From assembly GCF_037126465.1 (NCBI RefSeq), contig NC_088202.1, positions 90,069,111-90,133,110 on the forward strand: DNA of 64,000 nt, read 5' to 3'. Positions 47,401-55,433 of this stretch are shown piece by piece. The translations under genes were made by a program, and so were the position numbers. Every line of letters begins with the position of its first letter. The stretch's first letter is position 1. Below the pieces are notes generated by a model that was not told the origin of the DNA, searched no databases, and was given only the letters and a program-made list of their open reading frames with translations. Source of the stretch: Ornithodoros turicata (taxonomy: Eukaryota > Arthropoda > Arachnida > Ixodida > Argasidae).

Positions 47401-50400
47401 CGACGGTCCATGTAGCCACTGACCGGTGAGTTGGTGGCTCGGATCGGCTCGGTACCTGAGGCCGGGCGGTAGATGAACTAGATCCTGGAGAGCGTCCAGG
47501 CCCGCGACTACGCTTTCTTTGGGGAGGCATGGCCGCTGCGAGAAGGAATAGGGGATGACGGTGAGAAAGCAATTTCCGACCGCGAGAACCTGAAAAGGCT
47601 CTCCCCCAGAAGGTTATAGTTGAAGACTGTGAAACAGAAATCACACTAAGAAAGACCAAGTATTCAAGAGCACTAGGATTTAGCGACTAGGATAGCGGCA
47701 GCTACATGCGCCGCCTGCGGGGACGCAAACTGTAGCGCCTGGAAGGTCCGGGAACAGGATCCTGGTCCAGGTCTAGAGGAGGAAGCTGACCGTCTGCTTC
47801 TTCACTCTCGGGGTCTCGGAGGTGGTAAGTCTTCAGGTCCGAGATATGTACTGGCCCCGTTTCTTCGCCCGTGTCACAACGACGAAGCCTGTAAGTGAGG
47901 CCGGAGGAGCACGCACTTACCTCGAAGGGGCCATCCCACCTATCTGCGAGCGAAGCTGCAAAGCCACGTGACGCATCACTAAGCGGGTGAGTCCGTCGAA
48001 GGACAAGATCACCGACGCTGTAGGTGAGATTCCGTCGTCCACGGTTGTACTGGCGAGCCTGGTCCAACCTTGCGACGTCCAAGTTCTCCCGAGCCGTCCG
48101 AGCTGCGACGTCCAGTCGGCTCTGGAGGTCCTCAGCGTACCTTGAATAAGGAGGCTGGGTACTGCCATCCCAGAGGCCCAGGGCATTCTCTACTGGAAAA
48201 GGAGCCTCTCGTCCCAAGTTCAGGAACGCCGGGGTGAAGCCTGTAGATCTGTTGACCGTCGTCCGTGTAGCGAACGCCAGCTCAGTCAGGCGAAGATCCC
48301 AATCACGGTGGTGCTGACTAGTAAAAGCAACCAACATCATCTTCAGGTTCCGATTAACACGTTCGGTAATATTAGCCTGAGGGTGATACGGGGAAGTCTT
48401 CTTGTGCTGAATGCCTAAGACAGCGCAAGAATCTGAGAACACCTTACTTGTAAAGTAGGTTGCGTTGTCAGTGATCAGCTGAGCGGGAAACCCGAACCGG
48501 CAAAAGGTGTCGAGTAGTCGTTCCCATACTCTTTGGGAAGTCGGCGTCCTGAGAGGAAACAGCTCAATCCACTTTGTGAAATGATCAGTAACCACAAACA
48601 GGTACTGGTTACCTCTAGGACTACGAGGAAAAGGTCCCATCACATCACAAGCAACTATCTGCCAGGGCCTATTGCTCTGAACCGGCTGTAAGCGCCCGGG
48701 GGGTAAACCACCACGAGGTTTTGCTCTCTGGCATATCGGACAAGTACGAACATACTTAGTTACGTCCTGCCTCATTCCTGGCCATGTCGCAACACGACAT
48801 AACTTTTCATAAGTTTTCCTGCCACTGCTGTGACCTGCCAAGGCCGAGTCATGAAAGTAACGTATGAAAGACTTACGCAGCTTCCGTGGCACTACGACTC
48901 TGAATGGGGATGTACCGCCATCGTCATCCGCCTCGGGTATGTACCTGAACAGGATGCCATCCTCGCCCAGCAGATAGGAGTCGTGCCGTCCGTCAGACGT
49001 TCCGGTGTCTGCCGAGACCTGCTCAGCTAACCATTGAGACACCCGCTGACAAAGGCCGTCCGCTCTCTGAGCGTGTAGGAGCTGCTCTCTGCTCACGACC
49101 GTCCATAGAGGATACACAGATGTTGTGGTCTGTGCATAATAGGGTCGTGATTGAAGCACTGCCATTCATGTCATTGCAAATGATGGCTCCCGCCAAAGTT
49201 CCCTTCAGAAACACTTGTTAGTACCGTAATTTCACGCATATAAGCCACACCGTAGATAAGCCGCAGTACCCGTTTTTAGGAACGTTTTGAAAATTTTGGG
49301 GCAGATAAGCCGCGGGCAATACAACGCCACTGATTGTGCGACAAAGGAGACCATAGAGAAGGTCATAAACCCCGTGGTCCATACTCTGGGGTCGGCATGG
49401 TCTGCAACAAAGGAGGTCAGTTCTAGTGTTATACCAAGATCGGATTGTGCCCTTGTTGTGTGTTTTTCATGGATCGACAGGGTCAGTGGCCTTCCAGATG
49501 ACATGAATCACTGTCACCGCTTTTGTTAAAGTTGCTTGGGGGAAGGCACCAGGAAGGACAGTCTACTCGAATATGGACGCGCCCCTGTTACGCATTGTTT
49601 ATGCATTGGTAGGGCGGTGCTGTTCAGAGACAGTGTCGGTCTTTTCGTTAAAACTGGCGTATGGGGAAAATACCAGGAAAAAATAGTCATGAGATAAGCC
49701 GCAGAGCGCCCGTGAGATAAAAAATCGCGCATAAGCCGCGGGTAATACGCGTAAAATTACGGTACTATAAAGTATGTCACCTCTCTTCACATTCCTTTCA
49801 CAGGGAAATATGAAATGACAGAGTGACAGTGGATCACCATGCCAGTCAGTGTATCAGTTCAGGACACGACACATCCCATGACCAGAATGAGACTCAGTTT
49901 ATTCCAGGCAGGCTGGTTAAATAGTACAAGGGGGCGCTCCTGTGGCGGAGGTTGCCAACAGCAAGTACACATCTGATACAGTCAGTATCAGTATCATTTC
50001 TAAGCAGGGTCGGATCCAGGATTTTTCTGAGAGGGGGGTCCAGCCTTGGCAAGCATGGTAGATACACGATCTTGGTCAAATAAACACTATGTGAAGACAG
50101 TGTGTTTCCAGAACGTGTGTTTCCCGCGAAAATACAGGGAATTCTGCATGTGTTGTGGAATCTGAGGTTTGGTACAGAGTTTCGCAGAACAATGCCTCTT
50201 TGCAGATGACTGCAGTTTCGGGACCTGACATGGTCGGTCTGTAAAGGGCACGTTGCCGAACTGAGAGAAAACCTAATGTGCTTCCTCCATGCGTCTCGCA
50301 ATGACAACATTGGTTGATCTAGCACCGCGTTTCTACCACTTTCATTTTGTTCCCATCCATGACATCCCGATGTGCGTGTTTCTCACATCGGGCAGAATGG

Positions 50401-51015
50401 CTAAATGTTCCCACTTGGATAACGAGGATGAGAGGCAGCAAGTTTGTCAATATGTCAATAAAGAATTCTATGAAGATGGGTGATTAGTCTTCTCCCATTA
50501 CTGTGCAAAACAATTGATCACCAGTGCAAGTCTACTATAGAATACCATGTCAGGAGCAGTAGCCATTGAACACTGAACACTGAAAAGGCGAAAGGGGAGT
50601 CTATGGCGTCCGGATCGGAACAGCAAAAGCAGCACTTCTGCATCGCACAAAGTAATAGATTTTTTCTGCATACACCTGTTCTGTCAACCTAGGTGTGAAA
50701 CAATTTGCAGCAGAAAATTGCAGAATCTCAGGGTCCCTACCGCCGAATCCAAGGTTTCCCACCACAGAAAAACCAGAGGAAAAAACATGCATGTCACACA
50801 CACAAGACAGTTAGACTCGTGTCACACTTGTTACACATGTGGGTGAGTAGTGGTGTCTCGTTACTGACTTGCAATGTCTATTTCTGCTGGTTAAACAGTC
50901 TTAACATTTTTGTTATCTTCAGAACCCTGCAAGCATAGAAGAAGAACCTCCCCCTGCTTACAAAGAAGCTGTCGCACATCAGGGTACAGTTCTCCTTACA
51001 GAGACCAAGGTATGA
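20436..51015 (+). CDS. Unrecognised single-pass membrane protein: EB/EGF-like ectodomain, PY-motif tail
   Basis: Exons 20436-20496, 24341-24475, 26972-27118, 27308-27419, 35995-36145 and 50923-51015 join in phase (1,1,1,2,0) at GT-AG sites to give 232 aa. Residues 1-21 look like a signal peptide (core WWCVIYSTLITFQMF). Two six-cysteine modules follow: C29/35/42/48/50/63 and C73/79/88/97/99/112, both ending C-x-C-x12-C, like EB or EGF-like modules. Residues 124-146 are a hydrophobic transmembrane segment flanked by KRRQ and RICYRR. The cytoplasmic tail carries LPSY (192-195) and EEEPPPAY (PPxY, 212-215), classical ligands for WW domains of NEDD4-family ligases, and ends ETKV, a class I PDZ-type terminus. 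Introns of up to 14.8 kb are full of transposons. I do not recognise a named orthologue. The weakest parts are exon 1 (61 bp, chosen by signal peptide and phase) and the last exon's read-through to TGA at 51013. Confidence 0.72.
20926..21128. mobile_element. Small inverted-repeat element, low confidence
   Basis: GTGGTTTATCCAG near 20930 is inverted as CTGGATAAATCACAC near 21112, with G-rich subterminal tracts. Related sequence (GGATC(C/T)AGGATTTT followed by a G run) occurs as single ends near 23711 and 50008. No clean target duplication was found. It lies in intron 1 of the membrane-protein gene. Confidence 0.35.
21479..22018. mobile_element. Probable TTAA-type MITE, about 540 bp
   Basis: Left TTAA|AGGGGTTCTGAAA and right TTTTCCCAACCCC|TTAA form short inverted ends (GGGGTT/AACCCC) flanked by TTAA. 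The inner match is imperfect, so the boundaries could be off by a base. It is nested inside the 21408-24214 element. Confidence 0.55.
22710..23491. mobile_element. hAT-like MITE, 782 bp, perfect 8-bp target duplication
   Basis: The ends are TAAGGTTCCGGGATTTCGGA and the complement of TAGGGTTCCGGGTTTTCGGA. Identical octamers CTTATAAC lie at 22702-22709 and 23492-23499. Several TTCGGAGT and TTTTCGGA subterminal repeats sit near both ends. It has no coding capacity and is nested inside the 21408-24214 element. Confidence 0.88.
24111..24157. repeat. 47-bp TA-flanked inverted repeat (collapsed mariner-type ends?)
   Basis: It starts CAGGGTTTGTGCAGATAAAG and ends ACGATTTGCACACCCTG, with TA on both sides (24109-24110, 24158-24159). 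The CAGGGT...ACCCTG ends and TA flanks look like two mariner termini with nearly all interior lost. Confidence 0.55.
24690..25375 (-). pseudogene. Degenerate mariner-type transposase
   Basis: Minus-strand fragments in two frames: 25356-25069 contains a helix-turn-helix-like part and FIFSDEKLF, the usual surroundings of the first catalytic Asp; 24909-24700 contains FQHDSARAHKAK and a degraded tail around GVLEAKA, typical of the second catalytic region. Frame changes and a deteriorated PDLNP-like segment mean it is dead. Terminal repeats were not identified. It lies in intron 2 of the membrane-protein gene. Confidence 0.75.
25634..25866 (+). mobile_element. tRNA-derived SINE (Ruka-like), 5' truncated
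   Basis: It shares box B (GGTTCGAATCC) and the body (CAGACTTTCCAGACAAATGT, GGCACTAACGCGGAA) with the copy at 15130, but lacks most of the box A half. It ends in an A-rich AATAATAAT-type tail and has the same orientation as the other copies. Confidence 0.75.
25867..26971. other. Intron 2 remainder; nothing further recognised
   Basis: No exon or element ends were found. There is a T-run at about 26658-26672 and a (CTTT)n pyrimidine tract at 26856-26876. Confidence 0.5.
27855..28150. repeat. Probable interspersed repeat, possibly a LINE 3' end
   Basis: GC-moderate sequence with the sense of a repeat consensus (GGGGCGATACCCTACCCCGC near 27904) between AT-rich flanks, ending in ATAAATAAATTAAA. 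I assign it only tentatively to a non-LTR retroelement 3' region. The rest of intron 4 up to 29300 holds T-rich simple sequence (28865-28940) and nothing else recognised. Confidence 0.3.
30225..30577 (+). repeat. Direct repeat copy 1 (partner at 32640-33060)
   Basis: Shared blocks in the same order include GATAGCCGATGAAGCACATC, CAACATAAAATCGATATAAT, TTTTACAGTTGTCCCCTGCA and ACAACTCCGCTTCTGCTGAA. The second copy has a T-rich insertion near 32725-32770. The copies are about 2.4 kb apart inside the 29336-35232 element. Confidence 0.8.
30602..31417. mobile_element. hAT-like MITE, 816 bp, perfect 8-bp target duplication
   Basis: The inverted ends start CAGAGCCGTATATTAAAAGG and stay paired for more than 35 bases through GGGAGTCTGGCCATT. 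Identical octamers CGATATGC lie at 30594-30601 and 31418-31425. CGCCATTTTGGGTGGCA occurs near both ends in the interior. No coding capacity. It is the innermost layer of the 29312-35656 stack. Confidence 0.9.
32640..33060 (+). repeat. Direct repeat copy 2 (partner at 30225-30577)
   Basis: Second copy of the block described at 30225; it is followed by AAAACTATATATGAAAATAC instead of the MITE that sits beside copy 1. Confidence 0.8.
36304..37173. mobile_element. hAT-like element, 870 bp, long AT-rich inverted ends, perfect 8-bp duplication
   Basis: The ends are CAGGGATGGGCA and its complement TGCCCATCCCTG. Next to each lie 100 or more bases of TATTTAAATAC-type repeats in inverted orientation. 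Identical octamers CTCCACAT lie at 36296-36303 and 37174-37181. The central 36540-37000 segment is ordinary sequence without ORFs. It lies at the start of intron 5 of the membrane-protein gene. Confidence 0.9.
37832..38728. mobile_element. hAT-like element, about 900 bp, ATTCG-rich inverted ends
   Basis: The ends are TAGGGGTGTGCGAATCGGAA and the complement of TAGGGGTGTGCGAATATCCG. Subterminal TCGAATATCGAAT repeats face each other. The flanks CTTTAAAG (37824-37831) and CTTTAAGT (38729-38736) agree at 6 of 8 positions. A perfect 14-bp-arm hairpin (CACGGAGTAAGAAG and complement) lies at about 38461-38489. Confidence 0.75.
38834..40080 (-). mobile_element. Tigger/pogo-type DNA transposon, internally deleted, 1.25 kb
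   Basis: The inverted ends are CAGTCGCTGACCGATTTTTT and the complement of CGTCGCCAACCGATGTTTCG, flanked by TA (38832-38833, 40081-40082). Minus-strand transposase remnants remain: FIDNCAAHGAVQNL and LPPDTTNVLQPMEQG (39685-39452), surrounding the second catalytic Asp of DDE_1 transposases, and a C-terminal part (39171-38905) ending near QTRIDSFF. The DNA-binding domain and most of the catalytic core are missing. Confidence 0.85.
40242..43700 (-). pseudogene. Gypsy-type retroelement remnant (gag end, PR, RT, RNase H, integrase)
   Basis: Reading on the minus strand: a possible gag segment (43700-43284), two zinc knuckles (about 43150-43025; the first has Asn in place of His, the second is CYGCNRAGHVQAQC), an aspartic protease with LLDTGS, and reverse transcriptase ending in FLDDVLI. 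RNase H follows, with ETHASG where ETDASG is usual, then an integrase zinc domain (H2C2, about 40800-40690), and an integrase core whose first catalytic Asp appears as Glu (VEIIGPLP), with SSDNGKTF and a QTIERDN glutamate. Frame shifts near 41900 and 41160 and the catalytic changes show it is dead. No matching pair of LTRs was found. The left end (40130-40230) contains GGCGGAGGCTCCGCC and may belong to another repeat. Confidence 0.9.
43701..44028. other. Spacer between Gypsy remnant and pogo element; nothing recognised
   Basis: AT-rich sequence with no ORF, repeat ends or exon that I could support; it may hold decayed 5' parts of the Gypsy remnant. Confidence 0.4.
44269..44574 (+). pseudogene. 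Outer pogo-type transposase, C-terminal fragment
   Basis: Open frame whose second half (GVCDEISLDDFLDGDKHI, ATESLTED) matches the region after the last catalytic residue of Tigger/jerky-like transposases. It stops just before the inner element begins at 44580. Confidence 0.7.
44580..46091 (-). mobile_element. Inner pogo-type transposon, 1.5 kb, nested in 44031-46420
   Basis: The inverted ends are CCGTGTTTGCACGATTGTAA and the complement of CCGTATTTGCACGATTGTAA, continuing through CGCAC. TA flanks lie at 44578-44579 and 46092-46093. Minus-strand transposase remnants lie at 45851-45473 in two overlapping frames: SGGMTSQLQPLDVCLNKPMK, then LKRATLGELIDWVHGAWKAL and SFKKCGILNSLDGSEDD, typical of DDE_1 family transposases. 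It sits opposite in orientation to its host element. Confidence 0.87.
47021..47530 (-). CDS. Extra ORF downstream of Gypsy integrase, unknown function (169 aa)
   Basis: ATG at 47530, 42 codons inside a longer open frame. The N-terminal half is basic and Ser/Pro/Arg-rich (MPPQRKRSRGPGRSPGSSSS). The C-terminal half has LLCPLCQVPELHRRTH, a possible C-x2-C-x5-H-x3-H zinc site, and the protein ends VVLEFDDDDL. No signal peptide or transmembrane segment, so it is not envelope-like. It lies 170 bp downstream of the integrase stop, on the same strand. It could be a nucleic-acid-binding accessory protein or a chance frame in GC-rich sequence. Confidence 0.5.
   Translation of the reverse strand: MPPQRKRSRGPGRSPGSSSSTARPQVPSRSEPPTHRSVATWTVVAGGRPVSWASRSRWTSQPRPLRTDDPAKVPQPFRGLLLTDRHLNDPPIPLTAEEKRLLCPLCQVPELHRRTHRQGPLHRARQQSNSRDVASALETLRRHRPDLLRPSSPPNPGDDVVLEFDDDDL
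47702..49165 (-). CDS. Gypsy-type integrase, uninterrupted 487-codon frame
   Basis: It has an N-terminal zinc domain (HDSALAGH ... CPICQRAK), a DDE catalytic core with ACDVMGPF, LITDNATYF and ANITERVN (all three catalytic residues present), and a C-terminal GPY/F-like module (ADRWDGPFEVS). The tail is rich in Arg and Ser. Integrase inserts retroelement cDNA into host DNA. There is no stop or frame shift, unlike the other Gypsy copy, which suggests a younger insertion. The true polyprotein start is lost: the frame opens without a convincing initiator after the missing RT/RNase H. Confidence 0.88.
   Translation of the reverse strand: MAVLQSRPYYAQTTTSVYPLWTVVSREQLLHAQRADGLCQRVSQWLAEQVSADTGTSDGRHDSYLLGEDGILFRYIPEADDDGGTSPFRVVVPRKLRKSFIRYFHDSALAGHSSGRKTYEKLCRVATWPGMRQDVTKYVRTCPICQRAKPRGGLPPGRLQPVQSNRPWQIVACDVMGPFPRSPRGNQYLFVVTDHFTKWIELFPLRTPTSQRVWERLLDTFCRFGFPAQLITDNATYFTSKVFSDSCAVLGIQHKKTSPYHPQANITERVNRNLKMMLVAFTSQHHRDWDLRLTELAFATRTTVNRSTGFTPAFLNLGREAPFPVENALGLWDGSTQPPYSRYAEDLQSRLDVAARTARENLDVARLDQARQYNRGRRNLTYSVGDLVLRRTHPLSDASRGFAASLADRWDGPFEVSACSSGLTYRLRRCDTGEETGPVHISDLKTYHLRDPESEEADGQLPPLDLDQDPVPGPSRRYSLRPRRRRM
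49224..49762. mobile_element. Pogo/Tigger-type MITE, 539 bp, TA duplication
   Basis: The inverted ends are CCGTAATTTCACGCATATAA and the complement of CCGTAATTTTACGCGTATTA. Inside them, AAGCCGC repeats face each other. TA lies at 49222-49223 and 49763-49764. The ends resemble those of 3407-3905 and 44580-46091 (CCGTA.TT). It lies in intron 5 of the membrane-protein gene, next to the truncated Gypsy copy. Confidence 0.85.
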
Positions 51016-54000
51016 TCATCAGTAGCCAGCGTCTTCCAGCTAAGGGAACCATCGAGTCTTCCTACTGTTCTACACTTCCATCTTGCCTTATCACCTGGAG
51101 CCCAATGTTGAACTTCTCGATATCCTGAAACTTTGCAGGCATTTGTCACATGCTGCCTGTGGCTCATGATATGGTAATATGCTTCACGATATCGAGCGAC
51201 GTGCGTAACTTGCGTTATATACCACACACATGTTACAAGAGGGCAGCACCTAGCTACATATGGTGCTGTAATTTCTAAAGAGGAGGTCCTTGGTACCTCT
51301 ACAGTGTCTTTTCTCTGGAAGGTAATGCATTTGTGTGTCACATAGGGCACATAGTAAATAAGGCATAGCATTCACAGCATAAACCATGACATTTGTGTGA
51401 CACCCAACTTACCAAGTTAGACACAACATGGAAGCAGTGCCATACAGGCCATGTATGGGCATGAGCACCCTTGTGTAGCTCCTAGGGGACACCCTCAAGG
51501 ACCCTTCTAATGAGGTTACATTTGTTCGTGCATTTATATCGACCAACTGCGATCTCCTAAGCTCTGAAGCACAGGGTGTTGGAACACATTTAGGATAATG
51601 GTCCAGATTGAAGATGGACCAAAATGCAACACAATTGCCACACTTTCCTGTGTAGTTGCATTGTGAATGAAATGCGTGTTTAGGGGTTTTAGTTGGGGGG
51701 GACAGGTTGTGCAGATGTCTTCCTCCTTGTACAGCAACACGATACACCAGCTTGTACCAGCGTGTACAGCGACACGATAGAAGCCATCTCACACTTTTTA
51801 TATTTCAGTTTAGGAATCCCAAAATTATTATTGACATTAGAATGATTGACAGAGCAGAAGACACAGAGATATTTCAGCTGTTTATAAAATGCCTCGTATG
51901 TTTTACATTTTGCTACAAGCTTCCAAACGTATTACACTGCTGCTAATACTTGAGAAAAAGTTGGATTATTGATCACAGATTAGCTTGGATAAATGCTTGG
52001 AGAACAGGTTGCGAGAAATGAATTGATGATCTTGTTGGGGGTTCCCAATATCCTTGGAAAAGGACTGCCTGGTACATTGCCGCAGGACGCAACCCCCCTA
52101 CGAGTGTTTCTTGCGGAGATGCTACACGCAGCCAATATGTGGCAATGTTCAGTAGCCAATGTTTGATACACCAGCACATCATCAACCTCGTACTAACTAG
52201 CTTCCCATCCGTGATAACGGTACGATTCATTTTCATCAGATTGTGACAATTTTTTACGACGATTTTGGCGATTCATCAGAATTTGACAGCAATAGGAAGC
52301 ACTACTTTTCTGATGACAACCAGTAACTGAATCTCAAGCTTAAAGGGGCACTAAAATGCAAAAACTACTTGCTCTCAAATGAAAGTCTGTGTTTCAATTC
52401 GTACAGTTCAAACAAAATTAGTTCATACAATGCTACAATTTAGAAGAAAAACACAATGAAAACAGAGCCGTCTTTGGCGGCAGCGAATGGGACCCGCAGG
52501 TGGCAAAGATTGGCGGCATCCAATGAGACAGCAGGAGAATCGCGCGCATACCTATCGTGGGCCGGTGGATTTGGAACGGGTCCGATCGTAGTGTTCCGTA
52601 TATGCGCGGTGTGATGTGCACTGCTGCATTTTTCAATACCGATTCACTGAATTGTAGCCCACAGCAGTTCTCGCGAATGTCCCACTGACAACATTTACTT
52701 CATGTCCTTCGGACAGCGACGCCAGTCGGCTTCGCAACGCGTACTATGTTTTCCACCGAGACTGCTGCATGGCGTGGCACGCGCAGCATGGACTAAAAAC
52801 ACCGATACAGGAGCTGAAGCTTCATTCACTGCTTAGTGCCGAAGCAAGAAAGATACCGGTATAATTTTGATTGTAGCTGGCGTAACGGAATTAAAGCTTT
52901 GAATTATGATAACTACGAAATTAACATAGTGCGTAACGTAATTTGAAGTAAACTTGTTTTTGCATTTTAGTGCGCCTTTAAGTGTAAGTGCACTGATGTG
53001 CACTGCTTCATGTACCCCAGACACACTTTTATTGAATGGTCCATCAACCATAGAACTGAGCATAGATTCAAGCCCTTATCGGACAGTAAGGCCCTCTAAA
53101 ATTTTTGCTGTTTAGTGTAATTCATTTGATTCAAAAATCCTCTTGATTAAGAGATTTTACAAGAATTGGCATCATTTCATGTAGATGAGTTCTACTATAG
53201 ATCATTTTATGGAAATGCACACAGCAGCAATTTTGTTTTGGAAGAAGTGGGTTAAATATCTAGGCCAAAGGCAAGCAGTGAACTTTTTTTCTTTTTGCGT
53301 GACTTTTTCTACTTTGTGATTTTTTTTAAAACCATTGTCATGAGCTTCGCTTTCATTGTATGCGTAATGCTCAAAAATGGGATGTGCCAAATGAAGATAC
53401 GACGTAAACAACGAGAAATGGAGATGCTGCGTGAAAGTATGAGTAGCTGTCAGTAACTATTTGATAGTGTCGTGAAATTAGAAGTAACTTCCCTGTGTGA
53501 ATCAAATGTGATGGAAATACTTTTGGGACCTCCACGGCATGAGCACTGTGCATGCACCATATCACAAAGATTAAAAGGGCTGTAAAGTGAAATCCGATCA
53601 GTTTTTGTGTCCCACCACGTAGCAGTGGCCTTTGTGCATAAGCTCCCAATTCTGTACATTTTTCATACTAATTCCCAAAATTCATACTATTTTGCCGGCT
53701 CAGTGCCAGCAGATGTCCGCTGAGAGTAGCACAGTAGCATTTTTTGGGCAAGTGCCACATGGCAGTAAATTAAGGAGTCACAGTTGAAGTAGATTACTAA
53801 TTTATTCCACTTCCAGAAATAACTACAATTCTAGAGCAATTTAATTTAAATTGTTTGAACATGCAGGAACGTATGTGCCCCGCTTACCTTTCTCTCTCTC
53901 TGTCGTCTTCTCCAGAATCACATTGTTTGTATCTGGTGTGATTAGCATGACCAGAAAGTGAAAGCCACCTTTCTGTTGCTGCTGTGTGCAAAAACTTCCA

Positions 54001-54510
54001 ATTTCAGCTGGTTAGCGTGAATGCCTGGCATTTGGCAACCATGCATGTTTGACGATGGATGTTTTGTATCACAAAATTCAAATGGACAGTGTGTTAGAAC
54101 GAAAGAGGTTCGAGCACTGTTGGGTGCATTCTGAATAGATGGCCCATTGAGTCAGATCAGTGTTGCTAGATGGGGGTGTCCACAAAACCCACCTTGTGAC
54201 ACAGTTTCTGAAATTTGATTGCTAAAAGACTACCCAGTGTATTACAGCACTATTATGTAGCATCTGAAGCGTTGAAGCTACAAGCTTTCAGAATAATGTA
54301 CTGTTTCTATGCATTAACTTTTTGGTCCTTGTAATAAATCTGTTCTGTTGAGGACAGCCGTCTTGCTGCATTCAGAAAGTGAATGCAGGTTGCAGTATTC
54401 TAGTCACTCAGCACATCATGTTATGATGACTCGAATTCTATATCTTCTACCATAGCCCACTGTGACGTGGCTTTTATAGGAGAACTAGACTCACATTAGC
54501 AATAAACCAA
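51016..54510 (+). other. Probable 3' UTR region of the PY-motif membrane-protein gene
   Basis: No coding exon was found after the TGA at 51013-51015. Candidate AATAAA signals occur near 54334 and 54503. If the UTR runs that far it contains the TTAA element at 52344-52977. A shorter UTR with another signal is possible. Confidence 0.35.
52344..52977. mobile_element. TTAA-type (piggyBac-like) MITE, 634 bp
   Basis: The inverted ends are AGGGGCACTAAAATGCAAAA and the complement of AGGCGCACTAAAATGCAAAA, with TTAA at 52340-52343 and 52978-52981. Subterminal sequence (GCGTAACGTAATTTGAAGT near 52931) matches the copy at 9203-9547 in inverted orientation, confirming a family. Confidence 0.85.
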
Positions 54511-54954
54511 TATGTAATGTATATTGCTGTGGACCATATTGACATAGTTGTATTTTATTTGTAAATACCGTGTACACTCCATGTTCTATTTAGGTTGATA
54601 CTTGCAATGTTCTAGTTTCGCTGTTCAAAGGATAGACATGTTTTTTGCCTAGTGGATTTTGACTATGTGGCACAAGTGTCGACTGCTGTAAGGACAGAGA
54701 CAGCGTCTGCCTGTGTGTTGCTGCCCAGTCAAATTTGAATCTGTAGACATCAGCCATTTGGAATGTTGTAGCTTTGACATGCAAGTGCATACCAAAGTTT
54801 TAGAACAGTTATTAACTTTCTCTTAATGTGTGTGTGTGTACTGCACCTGTGCTGCGTCAAGAGCACTATAACTGTGCATGCCACCTGGACTGCTTGCACT
54901 GTGTAAGCTTCCTGGTGATACTGTGGGCACAGTTTTTGTTGTTTCACCGATCAC

Positions 54955-55425
54955 TAAAGCCCCTAGCTTTCTGCGAAATTTCGCGGAACTTAGGGTTTTT
55001 CGCGGAACAGGTTTTTAGTCGCCACCACTCCCTACGAAACGTGCGTGCAGGCAGCACAGGGGATTGCATTTCGATTGTGCAATGTTGTGAAACTGCGAAA
55101 CTCCCGAAGCTACTCAAACTCTCTCGAACAATGTGTGTCACATAATGATTGTGAGCCAATCATACGCATAGTGCATTTCTCGCGGATGTACATGCGGCGC
55201 AACCAGCTCGGTTTCTAGGGGTACAAGTCCGCAGGGTTCTATGAAGATGAAGGGGTTCTTTTCTGCCGAGCATGCAAGAAATCGGTTGATCATCGACGAG
55301 CACATATCAAGCTTCAAATGTCGCACGAACGCAGTTCAGTTACAAAGCCGCAGAAATAGCCCCGGATTTGTAAAGTCTAGGTCGCGGAAAAACAAATTTT
55401 CGACCACGGAAACCTAGGGGCTTTA
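54955..55425. mobile_element. hAT-like MITE, 471 bp
   Basis: The ends are TAAAGCCCCTAGCTTTCTGC and the complement of TAAAGCCCCTAGGTTTCCGT. The flanking octamers CCGATCAC (54947-54954) and CCGATCTC (55426-55433) agree at 7 of 8 positions. GCGGAA-type repeats lie near both ends. A single related end (AGAGCCCCTAGCTTTCCTCG) occurs near 55760, apparently a truncated second copy. Confidence 0.8.
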
Positions 55426-55433
55426 CCGATCTC

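Larger units (their letters stand above)
46990..49165 (-). mobile_element. Gypsy-type retroelement, 3' half only, recent-looking
   Basis: It consists of an intact integrase frame (49165-47702) followed by an extra ORF (47530-47021). Purine-rich minus-strand sequence (GTGGGGGAAGTGTGGGGCG near 46968) may be the polypurine tract. The expected LTR should lie between about 46430 and 46980 but its limits are not clear. Gag, protease, RT and RNase H are absent; a MITE sits immediately beyond the truncated side. Confidence 0.75.

Noticed and set aside
47702..49165. Host gene derived from an integrase (domesticated)
   Set aside because: Intact frame and DDE motifs are also expected for a recent retroelement copy; it is intronic, lacks a start codon context, and has an adjacent element ORF.
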